12,769 bases of DNA, from assembly GCA_030835005.1 (NCBI GenBank), contig JAUQWT010000108.1, forward strand, positions 1 to 12,769, written 5' to 3'. Below the pieces are notes generated by a model. The model was given only the letters and a program-made list of their open reading frames with translations, made no database searches and had not been told where the DNA came from. This DNA comes from Ignavibacteria bacterium. GTDB taxonomy: Bacteria; Bacteroidota; Ignavibacteria; Tepidaquicellales; OLB5. This document shows positions 1 through 7,866 of this stretch, piece after piece. How positions within the stretch are numbered: position 1 is the stretch's first letter; the number at the start of each line of letters is the position of its first letter. A program made the translations under genes and the position numbers.

Positions 1-713
1 ACACCTGCATTAGTAAGCTGATTTAATAATGTTGATTTCCCGACATTCGTGTAACCAACAAGCGCAATTCTGAAGAAATTTCCTCTTTGCTGGCGCTGAG
101 TTTTCCGCTGCTCTTCAACTTTCTTCAACTTCTCTTTAAGCATGGAAATTCTTGAAGATATCAGTCTTCTATCGGTTTCGATCTGCGTTTCTCCTGGTCC
201 TTTACTTCCAACCGGGCCGCGTGTGCCTATACCTCCCGCCTGTTTGGATAAATGCGTCCATTGCCTGGTTAAACGTGCCTGCAGGTACTGTAATTGCGCA
301 AGCTCAACCTGTGTCTTGGCTTCGGCAGTCTTGGCATTTGTTGCAAAGATATCAAGTATCAATGCCGGCTTATCAATGATCTTGCACTTAATAATTCTTT
401 CAAGGTTACGAATTTGTGTTGGAGTGAGTGTATTTTCAAATATTACAAGATCGATTCCTTCTTCTTCAACTTTCTCAGCAATTTCATTAGCTTTACCCTT
501 GCCTATAAAAAGGCTCTTATCAATATTATCGCGCTCCTGGTAAAATTTATCAACTACCACTGCGCCTGCAGTCTGTGTTAGAAATTCCAGCTCTTCAAGA
601 TGCTCTTTGGATATTTTCTGTTTAACAGTTTTTGCCGTTGAAGATTTTGGTATGGTAGTGCAAACCAGTATTGCCTTTTCAGTTTCCTTTTTTGTTGAAT
701 GAAGCTTATTCAA
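1..713 (-). CDS. hflX: GTPase HflX, N-terminal part (runs off the left edge)
   Basis: HflX is a GTPase that binds the 50S ribosomal subunit and splits stalled or hibernating ribosomes. About 237 residues are visible. The N-terminal HflX domain is recognisable (residues about 10-180, including LTPTQIRNLE, AKTQVELAQLQYL and the glycine-rich GPGETQIETDRRL), followed by a charged helix (SRISMLKEKLKKVEEQRK) and the start of the G domain with the P-loop GYTNVGKST near the window edge. The remaining G motifs lie outside. I chose the TTG at 711-713: the upstream protease's TAG stop is in this same frame four codons earlier and no ATG occurs before the conserved region. A weak AGG lies 8 bases upstream. 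The start is 9 bases after the protease stop, so the two are probably co-transcribed. Oddity: the usual GTRGPGETQ reads GTRGPVGSKGPGETQ, a six-residue insertion next to the nucleotide-binding region. Confidence 0.95.
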   Translation of the reverse strand, partial: MNKLHSTKKETEKAILVCTTIPKSSTAKTVKQKISKEHLEELEFLTQTAGAVVVDKFYQERDNIDKSLFIGKGKANEIAEKVEEEGIDLVIFENTLTPTQIRNLERIIKCKIIDKPALILDIFATNAKTAEAKTQVELAQLQYLQARLTRQWTHLSKQAGGIGTRGPVGSKGPGETQIETDRRLISSRISMLKEKLKKVEEQRKTQRQQRGNFFRIALVGYTNVGKSTLLNQLTNAG

Positions 714-722
714 AATTATTAC

Positions 723-2531
723 CTAATAAATTTCTAATTTTTGTGATTCCTTATTAATGTAAAAAAACTTCGTTGGCGCATTGTATGGAATTGTTCGCGA
801 TCCGGCCTCATCAGAAGCAGAAATATAGAAGGCTGCATTATCAATGTAAGGATCAAATGGCGCAATTGCGTAATATCTGCCGGAATTGTTATCGCCTGTC
901 TTCTCGATGAGATTCATTGTTAAACTTTTGAACTCATTGCCTTCAATGGAGTAGAACAATGAAACACCGTCTTCGCCGATACGATTCTTAGAATTTACAT
1001 GAACAATAAAAGAATAACCATCGGCAGTCTTGCTTATTTCCGGTTTATTGCTGATTATCATTCCGCTGTGTAATATTGCATCATAAGCGTTAACGAGTCC
1101 CCACCCGTATATGTTATTGGGATTATCTTTATTGTTAGCTGTTGTTTTAAGTGCTTCCATTATTTGAGCAGGTGTAAGCTCAGGATGCACAGAAAGCATA
1201 AGCGCGCAGACACCGGCAGTCAGCGGACCTGCAAAACTAGTGCCGCTGCTGAAAGTGTATCCGTTTGTATCGTAAGTTGTGGAATACGAAACGGCAGTAT
1301 AAACATCAACACCCATTGCAACAACATCGGGTTTTATTCTGCCGTCGCTTGTTGGACCGTTTGAACTGAATATAGCGATCTTTCCTGCGCTATCCACAGC
1401 GCCAACTGCTATAACATGCTCGCCGTCCGGGGGCGAAACGATGCTTGGCTCACCATAATGATACTCATTCCCCATTGAATTCACCATTACTACACCAAGT
1501 GACGCCGCTAATTCGGCTGCACGAACAGTAATAGTAGTTTTGCCGTCCATATCTTTGTATGTATACTGGTTGTGAGGCAAATCGAATGGTTTATAAATAA
1601 GTGAACTTGAAATTACATCCACACCCATCGATTCCATCCATTCAACGCCTTCAAGCCAGAAATCTTCTTCAATCGGAGTTTCTGTCACACTTTTTTCAGT
1701 CTTGCTGAGGTAAAACGAAACATCAAAGGCAGGGCCGATGATCTCACCTTCGTAAAATCCGCCAAGTGTTGACATTGTTGCTGTGCCATGGCCGTCCTGG
1801 TCCCAGTCATCTTCAGGAAGCTGGTTTGGTTCTTCCTGGAACTGCACTGAGTCGTCTTTATATATCCAGTCAAATTCACCTTTTACATTCCTGGTTCTGA
1901 GCGCAACATGCTTTCTCCAGTTGAAACCATCGTCACACATGCCAACACTAACTCCATAGCCAGTAACTCCCATATTATGGAGCTTTGGAACATTTATCTG
2001 CTGGTTCTGCCAATATGAAATACCATAGTCATACTTGTCCTTTTGAAGCGATGTATCCTTTAACAGAAAAGTATTTTTCTTGCCAGAAGGATATTTGACA
2101 TATTCTAGGAAATGCACCCCTTCTATTTTTTCAACATAGGGCAAAAGCCTTATCTTATCCAGCAGATCTTTCTTTGCCATAATGCTAACTGCATTAAGCC
2201 ATTTTGATACAGCATGGGGTATTGCACCTAGATCTTTGATTCCACTAACATAATTGCTGTAAACGGGTATATCATTGTACCCGGCAATTTTCCCGGGAGA
2301 AAGTACTTTTGATCTTCTCCATATCGCTTTATCTGTAAGTTCTCCTATTGCTGCTTTGTAACCATCGGTTCCCGGCTCAAAACTATCACCCGGTTTGAAT
2401 GGACCTTTATCCTTGAAACAGATCCAGTACCTATATACAGTTGTTTCGGGATTCAGTTTCTGTGAAAATGACTGCAAGGGAAGAAACGCAGCAAACAACA
2501 TCAAAACTAAATGAATGTGAAACCTTCTCAA
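723..2531 (-). CDS. Secreted S8-family (subtilisin-like) serine protease
   Basis: A 602-residue exported protease. Residues 1-23 form a signal peptide (hydrophobic core LVLMLFAAFLPL, likely cut at SFS|Q). Residues about 33-150 resemble the N-terminal region of Bacteroidota S8 enzymes and may be an inhibitory propeptide (YWICFKDK, SKWLNAVS, LPYVEKIEGV). The catalytic domain spans about 175-490 with the full triad: Asp200 in MCDDGF, His248 in DGHGTA, Ser432 in SSGTSFAGP; Asn355 in SMGNE is the oxyanion-hole residue. Residues about 495-602 look like a beta-sandwich domain. No recognisable type IX secretion sorting domain closes the protein, so it may stay periplasmic or use another route. The start is TTG, with GGAG 8 bases upstream (2540-2543). 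It begins 29 bases after lipA and ends 9 bases before hflX. An active enzyme is likely; the substrate is unknown. Confidence 0.93.
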   Translation of the reverse strand: MRRFHIHLVLMLFAAFLPLQSFSQKLNPETTVYRYWICFKDKGPFKPGDSFEPGTDGYKAAIGELTDKAIWRRSKVLSPGKIAGYNDIPVYSNYVSGIKDLGAIPHAVSKWLNAVSIMAKKDLLDKIRLLPYVEKIEGVHFLEYVKYPSGKKNTFLLKDTSLQKDKYDYGISYWQNQQINVPKLHNMGVTGYGVSVGMCDDGFNWRKHVALRTRNVKGEFDWIYKDDSVQFQEEPNQLPEDDWDQDGHGTATMSTLGGFYEGEIIGPAFDVSFYLSKTEKSVTETPIEEDFWLEGVEWMESMGVDVISSSLIYKPFDLPHNQYTYKDMDGKTTITVRAAELAASLGVVMVNSMGNEYHYGEPSIVSPPDGEHVIAVGAVDSAGKIAIFSSNGPTSDGRIKPDVVAMGVDVYTAVSYSTTYDTNGYTFSSGTSFAGPLTAGVCALMLSVHPELTPAQIMEALKTTANNKDNPNNIYGWGLVNAYDAILHSGMIISNKPEISKTADGYSFIVHVNSKNRIGEDGVSLFYSIEGNEFKSLTMNLIEKTGDNNSGRYYAIAPFDPYIDNAAFYISASDEAGSRTIPYNAPTKFFYINKESQKLEIY

Positions 2532-2539
2532 TAATTATA

Positions 2540-2543
2540 CTCC
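2540..2543 (-). promoter_or_regulatory. Shine-Dalgarno site for the TTG-started protease
   Basis: GGAG on the minus strand sits 8 bases before the TTG at 2529-2531. The spacing is ideal, and the signal peptide begins directly after this codon. Together these fix the non-ATG start. Confidence 0.6.
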
Positions 2544-2560
2544 AATATGTTTAACAAATC

Positions 2561-3475
2561 TTATATTGCCTGTTCATCAGCGTGATATGAGCTGCGAACA
2601 AGCGGACCTGATTCTACATGCTTAAACCCAAGTTCCAAACCAAAAGTTTTGTACTCTTTGAACTGATCGGGATGAACATATCTCTGAACCGGCAAATGGC
2701 TTTTTGTTGGCCTTAAATACTGACCTATGGTGATGATATCACAATTGACATTTTTCAAATCGAGCATTAAACTGTATATTTCTTCATCTGTCTCTCCAAG
2801 ACCAACCATGAATCCGCTCTTGGTATAAAGCCCTTTTTCTTTACCAATTCTCAGCAATTCCAATGTTCTTTCATAATTCGCCTGAGGCCTTACGAAGTGA
2901 TACAGTCTTGGAACAGTTTCAATATTGTGATTCAGAATATCCGGCATTGCATCAATAACAAGATCCAGCGCTTCCCAATTCCCTCTGAAATCAGGAATCA
3001 GTACTTCAACTTTGCAATCCGGAGAGAGTTCCCTTATCTTATTAATTGTCATTGCAAAAATATCTGCGCCGCCCATTATCTGGTCATCTCTATCAACAGA
3101 AGTTATCACTGCATGCTTAAGTCCAAGCTCTTTGATTGATTCCGCGACTCTATTGGGTTCATCATAATCCAATGCATCGGGCTTGCCCAGCTTAACCGAA
3201 CAGAATCCGCATGACCTTGTGCAAACTTCGCCAAGTATCATAAATGTCGCAGTCTTGCGGTGCCAGCACTCAGCCATATTAGGGCAGCGAGCATCTTCAC
3301 AAACTGTGTTAAGCTTCTTCTTGCTTACAAGCTCTTTTAAGAATGCAACGTTTTCACCGGTCGGAAGCTTAACCTTAAGCCATTCAGGCCTTCTGTTATT
3401 TTCAATATCCGGATTTTCAACCGAATGCTTCTTCTGGTGAGTGTTAATATATTTTATTTGTACAAGTTCAGACAT
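2561..3475 (-). CDS. lipA: Lipoyl synthase (radical SAM)
   Basis: LipA inserts two sulfur atoms into protein-bound octanoyl groups to form the lipoyl cofactor of 2-oxoacid dehydrogenases and the glycine cleavage H protein. The 304-residue length is normal for the family. Both iron-sulfur motifs are present: Cys59-x4-Cys64-x5-Cys70, which binds the auxiliary, sulfur-donating cluster, and Cys85-x3-Cys89-x2-Cys92, the radical SAM cluster. The C-terminal RSSY motif (294-297) supplies the serine ligand of the auxiliary cluster. PQANYERTLELL and KSGFMVGLGET are also typical. The first 30 residues are variable and do not decide the start; ATG at 3473-3475 is the first in frame. The gene leads a tight minus-strand group (lipA, S8 protease, hflX). 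An acceptor, the E2 subunit, is encoded about 1.2 kb upstream on the same strand. No lipB is seen. Confidence 0.98.
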   Translation of the reverse strand: MSELVQIKYINTHQKKHSVENPDIENNRRPEWLKVKLPTGENVAFLKELVSKKKLNTVCEDARCPNMAECWHRKTATFMILGEVCTRSCGFCSVKLGKPDALDYDEPNRVAESIKELGLKHAVITSVDRDDQIMGGADIFAMTINKIRELSPDCKVEVLIPDFRGNWEALDLVIDAMPDILNHNIETVPRLYHFVRPQANYERTLELLRIGKEKGLYTKSGFMVGLGETDEEIYSLMLDLKNVNCDIITIGQYLRPTKSHLPVQRYVHPDQFKEYKTFGLELGFKHVESGPLVRSSYHADEQAI

Positions 3476-3570
3476 TTATTCTTTTAATCTATCGTTGCCA
3501 ATCGTGCTCAGAATCAGATTGTTCTTTGATTCTGCAAAAACCTTTGGTCTGGCTTTTTGTGAAATCTCCT

Positions 3571-3707
3571 CATTTCAGTTTTTCGTGGCATGATTAAAAT
3601 TTTCTCTCGTGCTACGAACAAGATTGAGCATCAATCTTTACTAATACTTTTTACAATGTTCCTTGTGAAGTCTAACAAATTCAAATTTTCGTGCCACGAG
3701 TAAGAAG
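3571..3707. repeat. Degenerate short repeats built around CGTGGCACGA
   Basis: The 243-base gap between lipA and the DUF4870 pair holds at least three related copies, read on the minus strand: CGTGGCACGAAAATTTGAA (about 3682-3700), CGTAGCACGAGAGAAAATTTTAA (about 3595-3617, one internal insertion) and CATGCCACGAAAAACTGAA (about 3573-3591). No open frame, strong hairpin or U-tract terminator is evident here. They look like decayed copies of an interspersed repeat rather than operators, though a regulatory role for lipA is not excluded. Confidence 0.4.
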
Positions 3708-3718
3708 AACACATCTCC

Positions 3719-4171
3719 TTAATTACCATAAACTCTGCTGTAAACCATCTTCCCTATTATCGGATATTTCTTCATCCCGCCTTTGTATGTTGATATTGCC
3801 AGATAAACTGCCAACCCTATGCTTCCAAAGATAAATCCGATAACAAAAAAACTCAAAGCAAGAATTATGATTATCTGGAATGCATCAGGTGTGGGCGGTG
3901 TACTACCGCTTTTCCCCATCAAACCCGTTAACGCTGCCACAATAGCAACAAAAACTGCAAGGATAATAATTACAACTGTATATGCAATATGAAAGAACAG
4001 GCTTTGAAGCGAATGAAACGAAACGAATTTGGATCTTTCTTTGTAAATTGCCCAGAATATAAGCGGCACAATAAGACTGCCGAAAAAAATTGAAAGATGC
4101 GCGAACATTGCAATTAGCCTGTCTTCACTCGAAACTATCTCGCCGCCGGGAATACTCTCAGATTGCTCCAT
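3719..4171 (-). CDS. DUF4870 (Tic20-like) membrane protein, second paralogue
   Basis: A 150-residue integral membrane protein of the DUF4870 family, which has no firmly established biochemical role. It has a short polar N-terminus, a hydrophobic segment at HLSIFFGSLIVPLIFWAIY, the family's charged loop and motif (ERSKFVSFHSLQSLFFH), two further hydrophobic stretches and a C-terminal KYPIIGKMVYSRVYGN tail. It is clearly a paralogue of the gene just upstream, matching it along the whole length. I chose ATG at 4169-4171, which overlaps the upstream stop by 14 bases and gives an N-terminus matching the paralogue. A TTG 12 bases further upstream (4181-4183) is possible but has poor spacing from its AAGG. 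The overlap implies coupled translation, and two copies could form a heteromer (inference). Confidence 0.85.
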   Translation of the reverse strand: MEQSESIPGGEIVSSEDRLIAMFAHLSIFFGSLIVPLIFWAIYKERSKFVSFHSLQSLFFHIAYTVVIIILAVFVAIVAALTGLMGKSGSTPPTPDAFQIIIILALSFFVIGFIFGSIGLAVYLAISTYKGGMKKYPIIGKMVYSRVYGN

Positions 4172-4625
4172 ATACTTTTGCAAAAACCTTTTTGCCTATT
4201 ATCGGGTACTTAACAAGCTCACCTTTGTATGATTTTATCCCCATGTAAATAGAATAACCAATCGCACCGAAAATAATTCCAAACAGCAGCGCATAAAAGC
4301 CTATCATGGCAATAATGAAGAACACAGGCATTTCTTTACTTCCTGTAGCACCGGCAAAAGCGCCCATGCCAACGCCGCCTATTACAGCAATAATGACAAA
4401 GCCGAAAATAAAAATAATCATTATTGCAATGTAAGCAATGTGAAACCACAATGCCTGCAGTGCGTGAAACGTCACAAATTTTGATTTATCTTTATTTGTT
4501 GCCCAAAAAATTATAGGCAGTATTATACCCCCTAAAAATAGTGAAAGATGGGAAAACAGCGCCAGCATTTTCTCATCTCCCTGCAAAACATTTGGATCAT
4601 GGGGCGCTCCGAAAGAATTTGTCAT
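4158..4625 (-). CDS. DUF4870 (Tic20-like) membrane protein, first paralogue
   Basis: A 155-residue inner-membrane protein of the DUF4870 family. After a polar start (residues 1-18) come hydrophobic segments at about 21-42, 58-90 and 100-130. The family motif DKSKFVTFHALQALWFHI (about 46-63) lies in the loop leading into the second segment, and KYPIIGKKVFAKVYG forms the C-terminal tail. Start ATG is at 4623-4625. It follows the E2 gene after a 79-base gap on the same strand without an obvious terminator, and overlaps the next paralogue. The molecular role is unknown; the Tic20-like label describes similarity and does not show protein import activity. The two copies are diverged but colinear, which suggests an old tandem duplication. 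Confidence 0.88.
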   Translation of the reverse strand: MTNSFGAPHDPNVLQGDEKMLALFSHLSLFLGGIILPIIFWATNKDKSKFVTFHALQALWFHIAYIAIMIIFIFGFVIIAVIGGVGMGAFAGATGSKEMPVFFIIAMIGFYALLFGIIFGAIGYSIYMGIKSYKGELVKYPIIGKKVFAKVYGAI

Positions 4626-4704
4626 ATAGTATTTTTAGATTTATAAATTAAACTCTGCAAATGCTCTCTAATACCCCTTAAAACCTGATTTACTCGGCTT
4701 GAAG

Positions 4705-6090
4705 CTAAACTGTATAGTTTTCAAGGTACTCAACGATCTTCATGATGAACTTCCCGCCAAGAGCGCCATCTATTAACCTGTGGTCAAACGAAAGAGTTAA
4801 GTACATAATTGGCTTAATAACGATAGCATCACCTTCGCTGGTTTCTATAACTACGGGGCGTTTCTTCACTGCACCTGTGCCAAGTATTGCAAGCTGCGGC
4901 TGATTGATTATCGGAGTCCCTATTATGTTGCCAAAAATGCCATAGTTAGTTATAGTAAATGTACCGTCCTGGATCTCATCTAAAGTTAGTTTCTTTATCC
5001 TTGCCCGCCTTGCAAGATCGTTTATTTCACGGGCAATACCAACAAGATTCTTGGAATCTGCGTTTTTGATGATGGGAACGATAAGTCCGCCATTATCCAT
5101 CGCAACTGCGATCCCCAGGTTTATGAAACTCTTAACAAGCACATTTGTTCCGTCAATCGATGCATTTACAAGCGGAAAATCTGAGAGAGCCTTAACAACA
5201 GCTTCACAGATAAAAGGCATATAGGTTAATTTGAATCCCTCGCGTTTCAAGAAGTCTTCACCCATTATTTTTCTGGCCTTATCAATTGCGCTCATATCAC
5301 ATTCTGCAATAGCGGCAACATGGGGTGATGTATGCACGCTCATTACCATATGTTCAGCCATTTTGGACTGAAGCGTATCCATCGGTACAACTTCTACACC
5401 GGGCATATTATACATGCTTGTGAGCTCAGGTGACTTTTTGAGCTCAGGCATTTTATACTCAGCCTGTTTCTTTTCAATAGTTACAGCTTTTGCAGTTGAA
5501 GGCTGTGTTGTTCCGCCCTGAGTTTTAGTTGATTCCTGGACTTTTGGCGCTGGTGTTTTGCCATTCTTGCGGTCTTCAACGTAAGCCAGTACATCCTGTT
5601 TCCTAATTCTTCCGCCTGAACCTGTTCCGGTAATACTGGAAAGCTCGTCCATCGAAACGCCTTCTTGGGCTGCAATGTTTAATACCAGTGGTGAATAAAA
5701 TCCTGAACCGCCCCCAGTTTTTGGAGCCTCAGCAGATTCTTTCTTAGGGGCGGCTTCGACTACCGGAGCGGGTTCTTGTGCTTTAGTTTCCGGTTTCGGA
5801 GCAGTTTCCTTTGCAGGAGCTGATCCGCCTTTTTTGATCTCTGCATTAACATCGGTCTCAATTCTGGCTACAACTTCGCCAACATTCACTGTGTCGCCTT
5901 CGGCATATAATAATTCTGCAATTTTCCCGCCATCTGAGCAAGGGACTTCAGTATCAACTTTATCGGTTGAAATCTCAAAAAGAGTCTCATCCCTATCAAT
6001 CTTATCGCCAACACTCTTATACCATTTTATTATCCTGCCATCCATAATAGATTCACCCATTTTGGGCATTACAACATCAACTAAAGCCAT
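4705..6090 (-). CDS. 2-oxoacid dehydrogenase E2 (dihydrolipoamide acyltransferase)
   Basis: E2 is the core of a pyruvate, 2-oxoglutarate or branched-chain 2-oxoacid dehydrogenase complex. It passes the acyl group from E1 through its lipoyl arm to coenzyme A. The 461 residues show the full layout: a lipoyl domain (1-80) with Lys44 in EISTDKVDTEVP as the lipoylation site; an Ala/Pro/Lys-rich linker (85-128); the peripheral-subunit-binding domain (131-175, FYSPLVLNIAAQEGV and GTGSGGRIRKQDV); a second linker (176-225); and the acyltransferase domain (231-461) with catalytic His437 and Asp441 in SFDHRLIDGALGGKF. Start ATG at 6088-6090 has GGAG 6 bases upstream. The STDKVDTEVP context favours branched-chain or 2-oxoglutarate-type E2, but I cannot fix the substrate. 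No E1 or E3 gene lies beside it. The nearby lipA can supply its cofactor. Confidence 0.95.
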   Translation of the reverse strand: MALVDVVMPKMGESIMDGRIIKWYKSVGDKIDRDETLFEISTDKVDTEVPCSDGGKIAELLYAEGDTVNVGEVVARIETDVNAEIKKGGSAPAKETAPKPETKAQEPAPVVEAAPKKESAEAPKTGGGSGFYSPLVLNIAAQEGVSMDELSSITGTGSGGRIRKQDVLAYVEDRKNGKTPAPKVQESTKTQGGTTQPSTAKAVTIEKKQAEYKMPELKKSPELTSMYNMPGVEVVPMDTLQSKMAEHMVMSVHTSPHVAAIAECDMSAIDKARKIMGEDFLKREGFKLTYMPFICEAVVKALSDFPLVNASIDGTNVLVKSFINLGIAVAMDNGGLIVPIIKNADSKNLVGIAREINDLARRARIKKLTLDEIQDGTFTITNYGIFGNIIGTPIINQPQLAILGTGAVKKRPVVIETSEGDAIVIKPIMYLTLSFDHRLIDGALGGKFIMKIVEYLENYTV

Positions 6091-6248
6091 TTAAATCTCC
6101 GTGATTTTTATAATTTTTTAAGTATTTTAACAAAAATAGCTATAAAATAAAGAAGTTGCAATTCAAGAGAATACGGGCAAAAGAAGTGAATTTAGAAACT
6201 TTAAACCTGTATATGCTATTGTTTAGTGTAAATCCATTCTTAACCGGC

Positions 6249-6845
6249 ATGCAAAAATTGAGCAGACTCTTTAGGATATTCACGGTCATTTCGGCCTTAT
6301 TCGTTTGTGAAAACATCACAAACTCGCAGGATGAGACAAAAACCTCTCAGATGTACACTTCATGGGTTTTATTCCAGGTCGTTCCAACCCCAGTAATATA
6401 TCAGGATGCAGATAACTTTAATTCGAAAGTACAATATGGATTAAGATGGCAGGTAATACCCTTAAACATATCTTTCCGCACTAATAAATACAACAGTCCG
6501 TTCCAGTTCTTCAAGATAAATCCGGTACGCAGGTTTACAGGCTCTATGGATATTTTCGTTCAGCCTGAATGGACACTCTCAGGATTCAAATATGCAAAGC
6601 TTGCACGCTTCGGCATAAGTGCAGGAAGCAGGATAATATTGCCGGTAAAGGGCGATGGTGAAAAAGTTTCTGTATCCTTTGGGGGAAAATACAATTACAG
6701 AAAAGATCTTGCAGGGAACAAAGATGGATTTTGGGGAATTGAGGCGGGAATTTATGCGCTCTTTGGATTTGTAGGTTTGCAGTTCAATTACAATTTCGAT
6801 GACCGCTCAAAATACAATATCGGATTCTATTTCAAATACTTTTAA
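6249..6845 (+). CDS. Small outer-membrane beta-barrel-like exported protein
   Basis: I do not recognise a named family. Starting from ATG at 6249-6251 gives 198 residues with a clear signal peptide (basic MQKLSRLFR, hydrophobic core IFTVISALFVC, likely cut at TNS|Q27). The mature part is rich in aromatic residues and alternating polar/apolar strands separated by Gly, Asn and Asp turns, and it ends in GFYFKYF with a terminal Phe, as expected of outer-membrane barrels recognised by BamA. No cysteine remains after cleavage. Longer forms starting at TTG 6156 or ATG 6213 would add up to 31 residues ahead of the signal peptide, which is unlikely. No start has a good Shine-Dalgarno. The gene diverges from E2 and is followed after 9 bases by the lipoprotein hydrolase, probably its operon partner. 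Confidence 0.75.
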   Translation: MQKLSRLFRIFTVISALFVCENITNSQDETKTSQMYTSWVLFQVVPTPVIYQDADNFNSKVQYGLRWQVIPLNISFRTNKYNSPFQFFKINPVRRFTGSMDIFVQPEWTLSGFKYAKLARFGISAGSRIILPVKGDGEKVSVSFGGKYNYRKDLAGNKDGFWGIEAGIYALFGFVGLQFNYNFDDRSKYNIGFYFKYF

Positions 6846-6854
6846 TTTTAAAAA

Positions 6855-7856
6855 TTGAAAATTAAATACATATACTTCACACTTTGTTTATCAATTCTCT
6901 TCTCAGGCTGCTGGCCGGTCAGAGTTGGTATGAGAAATATTAGCGATTCATTTTTTGGCGAGCCGGGAAAAGTTAAGAACAAAATAAAAGATCCGGTCAA
7001 AGAAAATGTAAAACTTTCTGCTCTTTGGGTAGGCCACTCAACTACGCTTGTTCAGATAGAAGACAAAGTAATAATTTTTGATCCTGTTTTTGAAGATGTC
7101 ATTTCCGGAATTGTGTTAAGAAGAGTTGAAGCAGGACTGGATATCAAAAGCATTCCGCGTTTAGACCTGGTACTCGTATCACATGCTCACATGGATCACA
7201 TGAGCTTATCAAGCCTTAAAGATCTTGATGATCGATTCCCGAAAGCAAAGCTTGTGATCCCAAGAGGTGCAGAAGAGTATTTGCCGGATTATGACATGGA
7301 AATGATCAGGCTTAAGACGGGAAATTCCGAAAAGCTGAATTACGTGGGAGAGACAAAGGAAATCAACGGAATGAAAGTTACAGCGGTTTATGCTTTGCAT
7401 CAGGGCGGCAGATACGGAATGGATAGCTACACCTGGAATGTGCCCGGATGTACCGGTTACATTGTGGAGTATAAAGGCGTTACTGTTTTCTATGCGGGTG
7501 ATACAACATATGATGAGCTGGCTTACAGGTCACTTGGAACAAGATTTAAAATTGATCTTGCTTTGATCCCGGTGGGTCCGTGCCGGGACTGTGAAACTGA
7601 CGGCAGTTATTACCATCTTGCCTCGCTGGGTGCAATAAAAACTTTTGATTATCTGAATGCGGATTTTATGATACCGGTTCACTACGGGGCTTTGGAGTAT
7701 TTTGACGATCCGAACATTCCGGCTTATGTTTTAAGGGATCTTGCTAACAGGTACGGAAGCAATTCCGCAACAGGTATGGCTATTTCTAAGCCATACTCTG
7801 AGCGGATAAAAATACTGAATGAAGGTGAGCAGTTTATATTCTATTACAAAGACTGA
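6855..7856 (+). CDS. Metallo-beta-lactamase-fold lipoprotein, UlaG/NAPE-PLD-like
   Basis: A 333-residue envelope-anchored metal-dependent hydrolase. Residues 1-18 form a lipoprotein signal peptide ending in a lipobox (FSG|Cys19). The fold's metal ligands are all visible: His110, His112, Asp114 and His115 in SHAHMDHM, His182 in ALHQGG, Asp216 in YAGDTTY and His276 in PVHYGAL. WVGHSTTLVQ (58-67) and YYHLASLGAI (252-261) are typical of the group related to UlaG, RomA and N-acyl-phosphatidylethanolamine phospholipase D. A lipid-like phosphodiester or lactone substrate is possible but not shown. The start is TTG at 6855-6857; the next in-frame ATG (residue 26) would lose the lipobox. It lies 9 bases after the barrel-like protein, hinting at a shared envelope role. 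The helicase converges on it with 10 bases between stop codons. Confidence 0.9.
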   Translation: MKIKYIYFTLCLSILFSGCWPVRVGMRNISDSFFGEPGKVKNKIKDPVKENVKLSALWVGHSTTLVQIEDKVIIFDPVFEDVISGIVLRRVEAGLDIKSIPRLDLVLVSHAHMDHMSLSSLKDLDDRFPKAKLVIPRGAEEYLPDYDMEMIRLKTGNSEKLNYVGETKEINGMKVTAVYALHQGGRYGMDSYTWNVPGCTGYIVEYKGVTVFYAGDTTYDELAYRSLGTRFKIDLALIPVGPCRDCETDGSYYHLASLGAIKTFDYLNADFMIPVHYGALEYFDDPNIPAYVLRDLANRYGSNSATGMAISKPYSERIKILNEGEQFIFYYKD

Positions 7857-7866
7857 AATCTAAATA

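Noticed and set aside
142..581. Plus-strand open frames opposite hflX
   Set aside because: They are antisense to a clear HflX frame and show no family features.
4172..4183. TTG start at 4183 for the second DUF4870 protein
   Set aside because: Its AAGG is only about 3 bases away, and ATG 4171 gives an N-terminus aligned with the paralogue.
2561..6090. Complete lipoate-dependent dehydrogenase operon
   Set aside because: Only E2 and LipA are present, about 1.2 kb apart with unrelated membrane genes between; no E1, E3 or LipB.
6156..6248. TTG start at 6156 for the barrel-like protein
   Set aside because: It would place 31 residues before the signal peptide; the ATG at 6249 starts it directly.
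7857..7866. Shared bidirectional terminator between the hydrolase and the helicase
   Set aside because: Only 10 bases lie between the stop codons and I see no hairpin with T-tract in or near them.
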